NCBI GenBank assembly: GCA_900129675.1
Contig: FSRD01000001.1
Span: 5,197,501 to 5,261,500, forward strand
DNA: 64,000 bases
Reading direction: 5' to 3'
Source of the DNA: Bradyrhizobium erythrophlei
GTDB lineage: Bacteria; Pseudomonadota; Alphaproteobacteria; Rhizobiales; Xanthobacteraceae
The notes beneath the pieces are model-generated. The model saw only the letters and a program-made list of their open reading frames with translations. It ran no database searches and was not told where the DNA came from. The stretch's first letter is position 1; the number at the start of each line of letters is the position of its first letter. Below, in pieces: positions 51,510-60,104 of this stretch. The position numbers were made by a program, and so were the translations under genes.

Positions 51510-51844
51510 GGAAATCTCCCTGGCTATCTAAAAAGTTCTGCGCGCCGTGACCGACACGCGTTCCAACGACGCGCCAAAGGTTCGTCATCTTAGCGCAGTC
51601 AATGAGCGGCAGCTATATAAAATTGAACACTACGAATGACTTCGATGCACGCCCGGGCCGCCTATATCGGGCGTGGCTCGCAAAACATTTGGGGGAATGC
51701 CGTTGCGCCGGGCTTAGTGAACGAAGGGCCTCGCCCCGGCACTCGGTTGACGGCGCAGAGGACCGCTTAGGGTCATTCGCGACGGGGCCGGGCCAGCAGC
51801 AAGTCCGACAAATGTCCCTTATGCCGGAAGCGGAAGTAAATTCA
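51510..51844. other. noncoding stretch left of the IS element
   Basis: One frame of 83 codons is open from 51602, but no motif or ribosome site supports it. GCCTCGCCCC and GACGGGGCCGGGCC words and a CTTAGGGTCATTCGCGACGG segment look like decayed repeat DNA. Confidence 0.45.
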
Positions 51845-52683
51845 GAGCATTAGCAGGACCGCGACCGGCCATTGCGGGTTGGTGGCGCTGCCCGAGACGT
51901 GATTCAAGCTCCAAAACCGGAGCCTCGAATCATGCGCTACGAACTCAGCGACTACGAATGGACCGCCATCAAACCGATGCTGCCGAACAAACCGCGTGGC
52001 GTTCGGTGTGTGAACGACCGTCGCGTGCTCAGTGGCATCTTCTGGGTCCTCCGCTCGGGTGCTCCATGGCGCGACCTGCCCGAGACCTATGGTCCCCGCA
52101 CCACTTGTTACAATCGCTTCGTGCGGTGGCGGCGGGCTGGCGTCTGGGACCGGATCATGGATGCGCTGGCCGCCGGTCATGATGCGGCGGTGCAGATGAT
52201 CGATACCTCCGTCGTGCGCGTGCACCAGCACGGAGCGTGTATCTCGGACAACAATCACCAAGCTATGGGTCGCTCGCGAGGAGGCCTCACGAGCAAGATT
52301 CACGCGGTGGTGGACACCAATGGCCTGCCGGTCCATCTCGCGCTCACGCCCGGTGAAGCGCATGACAATCGGCTGTGTTCGGTTCTCCTCAGCGCCTTGC
52401 TCCCACAAACGATGTTACTCGCGGATCGTGGATACGACGCGGACTGGATCAGGGAGCTTGCCCGCCAGCAAGGAGCATGGGCGAACATTCCGCCGAAACG
52501 AAATCGCAAAGACCCGATCTGCTTCAGCCCGTATCTGTATCGCGCGCGGAACTTGATCGAACGGTTCTTCAACAAAATCAAGCAATGTCGGCGTGTCGCA
52601 ACCCGATATGACAAACTCGCAGCCAACTATCTGGCGTTCGTCAAGCTCGCATCAATCCGAATTTGGCTGCGTGCTAATGAGTC
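51845..52683 (+). mobile_element. IS5-family insertion sequence, about 840 bp
   Basis: Candidate imperfect terminal inverted repeats are GAGCATTAGCAGG at 51845-51857 and GTGCTAATGAGTC at 52671-52683 (sharing CATTAGCA in inverted orientation). The transposase reads through the right end by a few codons. No clear target duplication was seen, so the exact ends are tentative. Confidence 0.6.
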
Positions 52684-52693
52684 CACGCCCTAA
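51932..52693 (+). CDS. IS5-family transposase
   Basis: 253 residues, apparently intact. DDE residues lie in VQMIDTSVVRVHQHGA (D), LLADRGYDADWIREL (D) and ARNLIERFFNKIKQCRR (E). The N-terminal MRYELSDYEWTAIKPMLPNK and GIFWVLRSGAPWRDLPE are IS5/IS427-like. ATG 51932 is the natural start; the frame is open further upstream. Confidence 0.92.
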   Translation: MRYELSDYEWTAIKPMLPNKPRGVRCVNDRRVLSGIFWVLRSGAPWRDLPETYGPRTTCYNRFVRWRRAGVWDRIMDALAAGHDAAVQMIDTSVVRVHQHGACISDNNHQAMGRSRGGLTSKIHAVVDTNGLPVHLALTPGEAHDNRLCSVLLSALLPQTMLLADRGYDADWIRELARQQGAWANIPPKRNRKDPICFSPYLYRARNLIERFFNKIKQCRRVATRYDKLAANYLAFVKLASIRIWLRANESTP

Positions 52694-52867
52694 ATGATTT
52701 CAGTCGAACAATGCAGAGCCAATGCTGCAAAATATAAGAAACTGGGAGCTGATCCCACGAATTCAGCCCGCCGGTCCTCCGTGCTGAAGAGTATTTCACG
52801 TAGCTGGACAGCACTCGCGAACCAACTTGAGAACCTTGCGCTCATCGAGAAATCGGAAGGAAAGTAA
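52694..52867 (+). CDS. small hypothetical protein
   Basis: 57 residues, MISVEQCRANAAKYKKLGAD to EKSEGK. It resembles the small coiled-coil proteins of bradyrhizobia beginning SxEQCRxxAAKY, with a helical middle. ATG 52694 comes just after the IS transposase stop. Confidence 0.55.
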   Translation: MISVEQCRANAAKYKKLGADPTNSARRSSVLKSISRSWTALANQLENLALIEKSEGK

Positions 52868-52951
52868 GGCCGCCTCAGTTGGTGACCGCTCAAAGTCGCG
52901 GCCCTTAAGGCCGCCCCTCGCGGACATGACAAAATCGACTGTCGCGACTGC

Positions 52952-52997
52952 CGACCGATTGCGGAGGGACCGCCATCCTTCGACGATCCCCGCCAGC
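52952..52997 (+). repeat. 46-base partial copy C of the direct repeat
   Basis: CGACCGATTGCGGAGGGACC followed by GCCATCCTTCGACGATCCCC, matching the first half of copies A and B at 48891 and 49523. Confidence 0.7.
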
Positions 52998-53325
52998 CGT
53001 CGCGGACATCACGTCATCACCGCGATACGGTGCGAGCCATCAACGAGGAGGTGTCCGCTGTTGAGGCAAAGCAGACATGCGCTGGAAACCCCGCAATTTC
53101 GCCCTTTGACCCTGAGCCGCCTTCTTTCGCTGCACCTTTTGAGGGACAGCTCCTTATGCGATTTCTATAACATTGCCTCCGTGACCATCTGGAAAACCTA
53201 TGCGTGGGGCATCAACCAGTGAAATGCGGGTGGCGTCAGTGATCGTTGCGCCGAGGCTCTACCGCAAATGTCACCCAAGAGCGCGCGAAACAATAGCAAC
53301 AATCAAGCGCACAAGGGAGGTCTCC
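52998..53325. other. noncoding stretch
   Basis: No supported gene. An ACAAGGGAGG ribosome site near its end belongs to the tiny frame at 53326. Confidence 0.4.
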
Positions 53326-53409
53326 ATGATGGACGTTCTTATGATTGGGATCGCGCTCGGCCTCTTCGCACTTGGGATTGCGTACGCCCATGCCATCGGA
53401 GAGAGATGA
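53326..53409 (+). CDS. tiny single-helix membrane protein of the kdpF leader type
   Basis: 27 residues: MMDVLMIGIALGLFALGIAY then AHAIGER. AAGGGAGG lies just upstream, and the next frame starts 12 bases after its stop. Similar tiny proteins precede kdpF in other rhizobia. Confidence 0.6.
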   Translation: MMDVLMIGIALGLFALGIAYAHAIGER

Positions 53410-53421
53410 GGAGGTTGAGCC

Positions 53422-53511
53422 ATGGTTTTTGATTATTCGCTCGCTGCGCTCGTGGCCCTCGGCCTGCTGGGCTATCTGATTTTCGCGCTGCTGCATCCAG
53501 AACGGTTCTGA
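53422..53511 (+). CDS. kdpF: orphan KdpF, K+-transporting ATPase small subunit
   Basis: 29 residues: MVFDYSLAALVALGLLGYLI then FALLHPERF, the KdpF signature (a single helix ending in R-P-E-R-F or similar). GAGGAGG ribosome site. KdpF stabilises the KdpABC pump, but no kdpA, kdpB or kdpC follows. Confidence 0.8.
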   Translation: MVFDYSLAALVALGLLGYLIFALLHPERF

Positions 53512-53565
53512 ACGAACGTTCGGTCGGCATCTGTTGTCCTCACTGCTCGGATTTAGCGTAGAAGT

Positions 53566-53715
53566 ATGGCTCTAAAAATTGCGATCCTCGGCCCATTCCT
53601 ACTTGCCGCAGCTCAATGGTTGACGGGCGATGGCGGCAAGCGGTCGCGAGTTAGCGCGTGGCTTTTGTTGGGCGTTGGAGTGGTGGCGGCTACGCTCTAT
53701 GCCATTCGTTCCTAA
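53566..53715 (+). CDS. small two-helix membrane protein, hypothetical
   Basis: 49 residues with two hydrophobic segments, IAILGPFLLAAAQWL and AWLLLGVGVVAATLYAI, separated by a basic loop. No ribosome site stands out. Plausible but unproven. Confidence 0.4.
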   Translation: MALKIAILGPFLLAAAQWLTGDGGKRSRVSAWLLLGVGVVAATLYAIRS

Positions 53716-53920
53716 TCAGGCGCGTGTAAGGCCACCTCGGTTGGCCCGTCCTTCATTTCGAATGTCGCCTCTTAAAGCAGACATGCTGAAAGGCCAGCCC
53801 AGATGTCCGCTTCTGGGCGTAACGCGGACATCGCAAGACCTTCGCGCCGGAGACCATCGCACGCGCGCCGCGTCCACCGAACGGACGCAGGGCAGCAAGC
53901 GGCAGCACTGATAGGGCGGC

Positions 53921-54034
53921 TCAATCGATGGCTAGGCCATATAGATAGATACCGATAATCGCTGGCGACACGACGATCACCAGCAGGTCGATCCTGAGCC
54001 ACTGGGGTATGCGCTTCGCGGGTTGTTGGGTCAT
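53921..54034 (-). CDS. small single-helix membrane protein, hypothetical
   Basis: 37 residues beginning MTQQPAKRIPQWLRIDLLVI and ending in a membrane helix IYLYGLAID. A GGAAC stretch lies upstream. Short, but typical of small inner-membrane proteins. Confidence 0.42.
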   Translation of the reverse strand: MTQQPAKRIPQWLRIDLLVIVVSPAIIGIYLYGLAID

Positions 54035-54389
54035 GGCTTGTTCCCTCCGCGACCCGTATTCTGTGCCGGAAGAGCGCAAGTGGTTGTGAACGAGTTCACA
54101 TACTTTGGGGATTGATTGGGGCATCGGCGGCGAGCTGGTTGAGGCTTAACCTCCTCCAATCGGGTGGGACTGAAAGGGGATAACGTCGGGTCACGCTTGC
54201 CGCCCCGGCAACACCGGTACTTCTTTGACCAAGAGCGCCGTTTCTTTGCGCTACATCAAAGACACGGTTGCCTACCGCGCTAGACAAGCGGTGTAGCCGA
54301 ACAACCTGCCTGTCCAAAGCTGTTGAGGCTATGGGGCTCGCGCGCCCATAGGCACTCTGAGCCCCGCTTCGTCCGAGCAGGAGGCTCGC
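54035..54389. other. intergenic region before the CPFH-type gene
   Basis: No gene supported. The bases ahead of 54390 include CGAGCAGGAGGCTCGCATG, a GGAGG ribosome site for the next gene. Confidence 0.45.
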
Positions 54390-54971
54390 ATGTCTGTAAG
54401 CTATTACGCAGATGATCTCGGTTCAGCCGTACACTATGCGCTGGAAACGACCCGTGCCATTGCAGTTTGCCCTTTCCACTTGGACCTGACGATCCGTATC
54501 GGTGACGACGCGGCTGAAAGCCATGCTTTCGCGCGCGCCCGAAAGCTCGTCAAGAGCGATGGCACGACGTGGCAGGGAGAAGCCCTTCGGAAAGAGTTTG
54601 GACGCCAACTCAGCAAAGCCGCTGACCGCTACTGTCCTCACTGCGCTGCGCCGACATCGACTGGGATCGACAGCAACACCCGTCGCATTGAGCAGCGACA
54701 TCGAGAGCCGCGCGACCGCACCAACACGACGGGGACAGGAAGGACACAGCAGGCACCGCACCAAGAGCGGCAGGCGACAGCCGTAGGAAGGCCCTACAGC
54801 GCGCCGAAAACGGAGGGCAACAGGAACACCGGGCAGGCCGCGCCAGCGCATACGAGGGCCTATCGGGGCCCGGCGGGGTCCGGCAGGCCTTCCGTCGGTC
54901 TAGCAGAAATAGAAAAATGTCTTTATTCTCGGGCGCTTCCGCCGTTTTCAACAGGCCGAAAAAGCATCTAG
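54390..54971 (+). CDS. conserved hypothetical protein with a probably altered C-terminus
   Basis: 193 residues. The first 88 look like a real small family: CPFHLDLTIRIGDDAAESHA, KLVKSDGTTWQGEALRKEFG and a final YCPHCAAP. CPFH and CPHC could form a zinc site. From about residue 89 the composition changes to Arg/Thr/Gln-rich without structure, which suggests that a normal stop was lost by frameshift. Confidence 0.6.
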   Translation: MSVSYYADDLGSAVHYALETTRAIAVCPFHLDLTIRIGDDAAESHAFARARKLVKSDGTTWQGEALRKEFGRQLSKAADRYCPHCAAPTSTGIDSNTRRIEQRHREPRDRTNTTGTGRTQQAPHQERQATAVGRPYSAPKTEGNRNTGQAAPAHTRAYRGPAGSGRPSVGLAEIEKCLYSRALPPFSTGRKSI

Positions 54972-55313
54972 ACATCAAGTCGTGTGGTCCTGGCACCCGT
55001 TGCTGGTGCTAAATCGGCGGAGACGCGTCGACCCGACCGGGTGCTGACACGTCGTTGATCCGCCGATGACGGTGACAAAACGAATTCGTCGCCGGCGAGA
55101 GCGCGGCATAAGCCGTTAAACCCATTCGCGTGCGGGAATGCCGGGTGATTCCGGTGCGACCGTGGTGACTACCCTGTGCTTACTACCAATGCCCAGGGGC
55201 TGCGGGTGCATCGGGCACCCGGCGTTCCCCACGCCCTCGTCTTTCATGGGCGGAAGATTTTTGCACGACCCGGGCGCATCGCGCCGCGGGGGCGTGGATT
55301 CGTGTTTGGACAC
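54972..55313. other. noncoding stretch with a dispersed sequence
   Basis: No gene. The 55135-55290 part (GCGGGAATGCCGGGTGATTC, GCCCAGGGGCTGCGGGTGCA) looks like a dispersed intergenic sequence common in this group, judging by its words. Confidence 0.4.
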
Positions 55314-55398
55314 CGTCATTGCGAGCGAAGCGAAGCAATTCATGTCGCCACACAAAGAAAGAATGGATTGCTTCGTCGCTGTGCTCCTCGCAATGACG
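55314..55398. repeat. palindromic intergenic repeat, CGTCATTGCGAG family, copy 4
   Basis: CGTCATTGCGAGCGAAGCG on the left and GTGCTCCTCGCAATGACG on the right, with GAAGCAATTCAT / ATGGATTGCTTC inside around AAAGAAAGA. Very similar to copy 3 at 30573. Confidence 0.88.
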
Positions 55399-55461
55399 GT
55401 TGGAATTGTTGTGGCTCTTTGAAAATTGAATCCGTCGCAATCGGCTCGCTAGCAACGCTCG

Positions 55462-55872
55462 CTAAATCGCCTCATAGCTCTCGCTCGCACAGGTATCGTC
55501 GGCATCGATATGCTGGCGATCCGCGATCACGCCTTCGGTGATCGTGATGCGGTAGGTCTGCATGCCCAGCGGCTTGCCCATCACCGAGGTCAGCTCGGCC
55601 CTGACGCAGGCCGTCCAGCCCCGCCCGCGCGGATCGTGGATCGGCGTCGAGACCTGCACGTGGGTCGGATGCGACGCTGCCGTAAATACTGCATCCAGTT
55701 TTTCGCTAACCAGCCGCTTGACGTCGGGCGGCGTTTCGAGCGGCGGCGGTTCGGGCGGCTTGCTGCGCATGAACTCCGGCACCACCGGCGAGCGGCTGTC
55801 GGCAAAGCCGCAGCCCGCCAACGAAAGCGCTGCGATCGTCGTCACCGCGATGTGAAGTCTGCCCCGTCCCAT
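55462..55872 (-). CDS. lipoprotein, hypothetical
   Basis: 136 residues with a lipobox LAGC around residue 21, so a membrane-anchored lipoprotein. The mature part is Pro-rich at first (PPEPPPLETPPDVKRL) and then has a folded segment, GRGWTACVRAELTSVMGKPL and YRITITEGVIADRQHIDADD, with two more cysteines. Family not named. Confidence 0.75.
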   Translation of the reverse strand: MGRGRLHIAVTTIAALSLAGCGFADSRSPVVPEFMRSKPPEPPPLETPPDVKRLVSEKLDAVFTAASHPTHVQVSTPIHDPRGRGWTACVRAELTSVMGKPLGMQTYRITITEGVIADRQHIDADDTCASESYEAI

Positions 55873-56040
55873 GGCCCGAATTTATGCTGTGCCGGTCAAA
55901 AATGCGCCCCCGGCGGTGGTTAATTCACGCAGGTTAATCGGGTTTGCCGATCAACAATTGCTGAAAATGGCCGCGAGACCGGCTATCCTGTGACGCTTGT
56001 GTTGCAGAATGTTTCCGGAGCGGGACAGCGGAGAGAGGCG

Positions 56041-56280
56041 ATGAAGACGTTCACAGTTGCGGCGGTCATGCTGGCGTTGCTTGCGGTGCCCGCGCACGCC
56101 CAGGCCCGGCGGCCGCAAGGCGGCGACGACAAGAAGGTCGATCAGAAAAAGCTGCACGAAAAGCAGCAGGCGGATGACAAGGCCTACAAGGCCGCGCTGG
56201 AAAGAATTCCCGATTCCAAGGAAAAATACGACCCGTGGAGCATTACCAAGCCCGCGGATCCCGCCAAGAAACCGAAGTGA
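56041..56280 (+). CDS. small exported hypothetical protein, paralogue of 60176
   Basis: 79 residues from ATG 56041 after GGAGAGAGG. Signal peptide ends VPAHAQA. The Lys-rich mature part contains DDKAYKAALERIPDSKEKYD and PWS, which matches KEKAYKESLKKIPDAK...DPWGS in the gene at 60176. Confidence 0.75.
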   Translation: MKTFTVAAVMLALLAVPAHAQARRPQGGDDKKVDQKKLHEKQQADDKAYKAALERIPDSKEKYDPWSITKPADPAKKPK

Positions 56281-56350
56281 AAACCCAAGTGAAATCCCGA
56301 GTGAAATCCCGAGTGAAGCCGGTGTGAAAACCGAAGTGAAGCTTAAGTGA
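56278..56350. repeat. short tandem repeat with a stop in each unit
   Basis: Units of about 12 bases such as AAGTGAAATCCCG follow one another about six times, each variant carrying TGA (AAACCCAAGTGA, AATCCCGAGTGA, AAGCCGGTGTGA, AAACCGAAGTGA). It begins at the stop of the gene at 56041. Confidence 0.7.
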
Positions 56351-56420
56351 CGGCCTGAAATCGCAGGGCTCTGGCCCGAACACCCGGCCAGCGACACCTG
56401 CGGCGTCGCGTAGCAGCGGG

Positions 56421-56732
56421 TTGGCGGCTCCCGTCAGCGTTCCCGCCACCAATGTTGCGCTGGCCGCGCCCACTTGTCCGTGCACCACGCCGCCAGAGCC
56501 TTTGAAGAAGGTCGACCTGGCGGCGAAGAGGCGCAGCGATCCCAATATGCCCAAGCGTGCGAGCTCGACGCCGTCGCGCCGCGTCGTGGTCGTGCGTCGC
56601 CCGCCGCCGCCGCGCGACGTCTACCAGCCGTCAGGACCGCCGATTGGCATCGGGATCGGCATCGGCATTGGCGGCGGTGGACTTGGCGGACGCTCCGGCG
56701 GCGAGGGGATGAGCCGGAGGAGTGGATACTAA
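56421..56732 (+). CDS. hypothetical protein with Gly/Ile-rich tail (weak)
   Basis: Open frame with a hydrophobic Pro-rich N-terminal half and a C-terminal IGIGIGIGIGGGGLGGRSGG segment. The start codon (TTG) and lack of ribosome site leave doubt. A cysteine pair CPC is present. May be a secreted protein whose start has been lost, or noncoding. Confidence 0.3.
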   Translation: MAAPVSVPATNVALAAPTCPCTTPPEPLKKVDLAAKRRSDPNMPKRASSTPSRRVVVVRRPPPPRDVYQPSGPPIGIGIGIGIGGGGLGGRSGGEGMSRRSGY

Positions 56733-56804
56733 GACGGTAATGGCGTAATCCATTGGCGCTAGATGCGACTGGCTTTGCAATGATCGCATCATCACCGGAA
56801 CGCC

Positions 56805-58832
56805 ATGCGACATTTGCCTCGCCTGTCTGCCGTCCTGTTGCTGTGCGTGTCGCCGGCGCTGGCCTGGGAGCATTGGGGCGGCGATCGCGGCGGCATGCGG
56901 TTCTCGCCGCTCACCCAGATCACGCCGGCCAATGTCGGCGACCTCATCCGCGCCTGGGAGTTTCGCACCGGCGATCTCGATAGCCGCGCGCCGGAGGTGA
57001 TGAAGCGCACCAAGTTTCAGGCAACGCCGTTGTTCGTCGAGGACAGCCTGATCTTCTGTTCGCCTTTCAACGAAGTCATCGCGCTCGATCCCGGCAGCGG
57101 CGCACCGAAGTGGCGGTACGATCCGAAGATCGCGACCAGCCAGCGCCCGGCCAACCGTTACAACTGCCGCGGCGTTACCTACTGGGTCGATGACAAGGCC
57201 GCGGCAACCGCCCCCTGCCGCGCTCGGATATTCATGGGCACCAACGATGTCCGCGTCATCGCGCTCGACGCCAGGACCGGCATTCCCTGCGCCGATTTCG
57301 GCAGTAATGGCGAGATCAAGCCCGATATCGGCATGAAGCTGGAGTGGCCGGGCGAATTCCAGATCACCTCGGCGCCGGTGGTGAGCCGCGGCGTCGTTGT
57401 GGTTGGTTCGTCGATCGCGGACAACCGCCGCGTCGATGCGCCGCTTGGAACGGTGCGCGCCCTCGATGCGCGGACGGGGCAGCCGAGCTGGACCTTCGAT
57501 CCGCTGATCCATGACGGCATCGAGGCCGGCCACACCAATGTCTGGGCGCCGATGTCGGCGGATGAAGAACGCGGCCTGGTATTCCTGCCGACCTCTTCGC
57601 CGAGCACCGATTTCTGGGGCGGCAAGCGGCCCGGCAATAACGCGCAAGCCAACTCCGTGGTCGCGCTGCGTGCCGAGACCGGTGAACTGGTGTGGTCGTT
57701 TCAAACCGTGCATCACGACGTCTGGGATTACGACCTGCCGGCGCAGCCGACGCTGGCGCGCATCGACACCGGCGAGGGGATGCGCGACGTCGTGATCCAG
57801 CCGACCAAGCAGGGTTTTGTGTTCGTGCTCGACCGCGATACCGGCAAACCAATATGGCCGGTCGAGGAACGCGCCGTGCCGCAGGGCGGCGCGGAGGGCG
57901 AACAGCTTTCGCCGACGCAGCCGTTTCCAACGCATGTGCCGCCGCTGATGTCGCAACGCATCTCCGTCGATGATGCGTTCAACCCGTTTCCCAGCTTTGG
58001 CCGCTCGAGCTGCGAGGAATTATTCGCCGGCGCGCGCAACGAGGGTCTCTACACGCCGCCTTCGACACAAGGCACGCTGTTGTATCCGATGACCGGCGGC
58101 GGCGTGAACTGGGGCAGCGCGGCGTTCGATCCCGTCAACCAGATCCTCTATGCCAATACCAGCCACGCCGTGCATGTGGTGAAACTGATTCCGCGCGCGC
58201 AGGCCACCGGCTTCAATCCGCCGCCCGGCCACGATTTCGGCCAGCAGCAGGGCGCGCCGTTCGCGATGACGCGCGCGGTGGCGATGTCGCCTTTGGGTCT
58301 GTTGTGCAACAAGCCGCCCTGGGGCGAGATGGTCGCGGTCGACCTGAAGGCCGGAAAGATCCTCTGGCATTCCTCGGTCGGCACCTCCGAAGATCAGGCG
58401 CCGCTCGGCATCGCCCGCAACTGGGGGACGCCGCTGGTCAATGGCGTCGCGATCACCGCCGGCGGCCTCGTCTTCACCGGCGCGATGGATGCTTACTTGC
58501 GCGCTTTCGATGCCAAATCCGGCCAGGAGCTGTGGCAGGGCAGGCTGCCGGTCCCCGGCGTCGCCAATCCCATGACGTATCTCTGGAAGGGCGAGCAATA
58601 TGTCGCGATCGGCGCCGGCGGTCATTCCGAGGAAGGCACCACGATCGGCGACAGCGTGGTGGCGTTTCGCCTGCCGCGGCCGGGCGAGGCGCCCTCGCTG
58701 TGGTCGCGCAGCATCGACCGGCCGGGTGGACGATTTGCGAGCAAGGCGACAGCGTTTGCGCTTGTTGTGATGCTGCTGGTGGCTGCTGTGTGGCGCTGGC
58801 GCCGCTCGCGTCGCGCAAAGGCAGCCATCTAG
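56805..58832 (+). CDS. PQQ-dependent membrane dehydrogenase
   Basis: 675 residues: signal peptide (LLLCVSPALA), an eight-bladed quinoprotein propeller and a C-terminal membrane helix (FALVVMLLVAAVWRWRRSRR). Opens with EHWGGDRGGMRFSPLTQITP; tryptophan-docking repeats include VVALRAETGELVWSFQTVHH and HDVWDYDLPAQPTL. This resembles the membrane glucose/quinate-type or GCD-like PQQ dehydrogenases lacking a cytochrome domain. Substrate unknown. Converges on the PilZ gene with a four-base overlap. Confidence 0.88.
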   Translation: MRHLPRLSAVLLLCVSPALAWEHWGGDRGGMRFSPLTQITPANVGDLIRAWEFRTGDLDSRAPEVMKRTKFQATPLFVEDSLIFCSPFNEVIALDPGSGAPKWRYDPKIATSQRPANRYNCRGVTYWVDDKAAATAPCRARIFMGTNDVRVIALDARTGIPCADFGSNGEIKPDIGMKLEWPGEFQITSAPVVSRGVVVVGSSIADNRRVDAPLGTVRALDARTGQPSWTFDPLIHDGIEAGHTNVWAPMSADEERGLVFLPTSSPSTDFWGGKRPGNNAQANSVVALRAETGELVWSFQTVHHDVWDYDLPAQPTLARIDTGEGMRDVVIQPTKQGFVFVLDRDTGKPIWPVEERAVPQGGAEGEQLSPTQPFPTHVPPLMSQRISVDDAFNPFPSFGRSSCEELFAGARNEGLYTPPSTQGTLLYPMTGGGVNWGSAAFDPVNQILYANTSHAVHVVKLIPRAQATGFNPPPGHDFGQQQGAPFAMTRAVAMSPLGLLCNKPPWGEMVAVDLKAGKILWHSSVGTSEDQAPLGIARNWGTPLVNGVAITAGGLVFTGAMDAYLRAFDAKSGQELWQGRLPVPGVANPMTYLWKGEQYVAIGAGGHSEEGTTIGDSVVAFRLPRPGEAPSLWSRSIDRPGGRFASKATAFALVVMLLVAAVWRWRRSRRAKAAI

Positions 58833-59071
58833 TCGAACGCGACGCCGACCTTTGTGTCCTTGCTCCAGACCGGATGGCAGCGCCGCAGGAAATGATCAAA
58901 CTTGATGACGAGGGTGAAAGACGGCGGCAGTCCCATCGGGCTCGCTGTCTCAATCCGCGCACCGCTCGAGGAGATATTGCGGACCATGCAGTCGACGCCG
59001 CCGCCACTGCCGAAAGCCAGCGTTCCCTGTTTGAGCACGAGGTGTCTGGTTGCTGTTCGTCGTTCGATCAT
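58829..59071 (-). CDS. PilZ-domain protein
   Basis: 80 residues. The c-di-GMP-binding RxxxR is RRTATR and the [DN]xSxxG is VRNISSSGARIE. A stand-alone PilZ domain, small enough to act as a c-di-GMP-controlled adaptor. The end overlaps the PQQ dehydrogenase stop. Confidence 0.85.
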   Translation of the reverse strand: MIERRTATRHLVLKQGTLAFGSGGGVDCMVRNISSSGARIETASPMGLPPSFTLVIKFDHFLRRCHPVWSKDTKVGVAFD

Positions 59072-59243
59072 CGCCGTTATCCGTCTGCCGGTTTTCTTTC
59101 ATTAAAATTAGCAGCACGAAATTACGAACAATTGAATCCAGTCTCGAACCTGCTTGCGCTCGCGTTCAGATTTCGTTTACCACAACCTCTGCGGAACCGG
59201 GCTGGTGTCGCTGTATAAATCCCCGTTCGTATTGCGGTGTGAT

Positions 59244-59312
59244 GCGTTTTCTTCACGCGGACCGCTACGCACGGGGATCAAGTCCGGGGCAGGCTTTCGC
59301 TGGAAAACGCTA
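59244..59312. repeat. inverted repeat, GCGTTTTC family
   Basis: Left arm GCGTTTTCTTCACGCGGACC and right arm CTGGAAAACGC. A common dispersed element type in bradyrhizobia; overlaps the stop of the PaaI-type gene. Confidence 0.65.
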
Positions 59313-59774
59313 CGGCAGCATAGCGAACGCGCTCGAGACCATCGCCACCGGCTTGTTGTCGGTGGCGCCTGACAGCGTGACGCGGCCGAAGCTCATCGTG
59401 CGGCCGAGCCGGACCACGCGCGCATCGGCCAGCACGTCGGAGGCGGTGACAGCGCGCATGAAATGCATGGTCTGGTCCACCGTCGTCATCGGACGATAGC
59501 CGCGGTTGGCGGCGAGGTTGGCCAGCACCATCGCGGTGTCGGCGAACGCCATCAGCGCCTGGCCGCAGACGATGCCGCCATTGCGGCACAGCCGTTCCGA
59601 GAACGGCATCCGCAGGATCGCGCCCGGCTGCCAGTCGGCCGCATCACCCGGCGGCGGGGTGAAGTCGAAACCCTCGATCGACAAATCCAGGTCCTTCACC
59701 CACGGTGCAAACACCTCGCCCAGCACGCGCCTCGCCTCGTCGATGCCGAACTCCGCGGCCGGCTGTTGCTGCAT
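59310..59774 (-). CDS. PaaI-family hotdog thioesterase
   Basis: 154 residues. Hotdog pattern with GGIVCGQALMAFADTAMVLA and MTTVDQTMHFMRAVTASDVL, followed by VVRLGRTMSFGRVTL. The Asp in FADT is in the catalytic position of PaaI-type thioesterases. Acts on acyl-CoA; substrate unknown. Confidence 0.86.
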   Translation of the reverse strand: MQQQPAAEFGIDEARRVLGEVFAPWVKDLDLSIEGFDFTPPPGDAADWQPGAILRMPFSERLCRNGGIVCGQALMAFADTAMVLANLAANRGYRPMTTVDQTMHFMRAVTASDVLADARVVRLGRTMSFGRVTLSGATDNKPVAMVSSAFAMLP

Positions 59775-59911
59775 GAACGCTGGTTCCTCGCCTGAATGAT
59801 TGTCCCGGGCATTCTACGGTGCATTCGGCGAAAAGGAACAGTGGGTCGGTTCGGCTTGAAAATGCCCGACTTGAAGGCCTATGATCCGGCCACAGGGGGA
59901 GCGGGTGGTTC

Positions 59912-60043
59912 ATGTTACGCCGGTTGGTATTGCTTTTCAGCGTGATCGCCATGGGTCTCGTGCTCAATGGCTGCACCAAATGCGGTCCGATCTGGGACGA
60001 CTGGGTGCAATCGCCGAAATCCTGTAAATCGGATCGCCTTTGA
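59912..60043 (+). CDS. small lipoprotein, hypothetical
   Basis: 43 residues: MLRRLVLLFSVIAMGLVLNG then CTKCGPIW... with LNGC as the lipobox. Two further cysteines. A GGGGGAG site precedes the ATG. Confidence 0.62.
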   Translation: MLRRLVLLFSVIAMGLVLNGCTKCGPIWDDWVQSPKSCKSDRL

Positions 60044-60104
60044 GCCACACCCGGCCGCGCTTGGCGGTGCGGTTTGGGCGGTGATATACGGCTTTGGCTT
60101 TTAC

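Noticed and set aside
51602..51853. Open frame of 83 codons left of the IS element
   Set aside because: No ribosome site or motif, and it runs into the IS end; the local words resemble decayed repeat DNA.
53326..53511. Complete kdp operon
   Set aside because: Only the small leader and kdpF are present; the following sequence contains no kdpA.
56278..56350. Possible CRISPR-like array
   Set aside because: Units are about 12 bases, contiguous and without spacers, so it is a simple tandem repeat.
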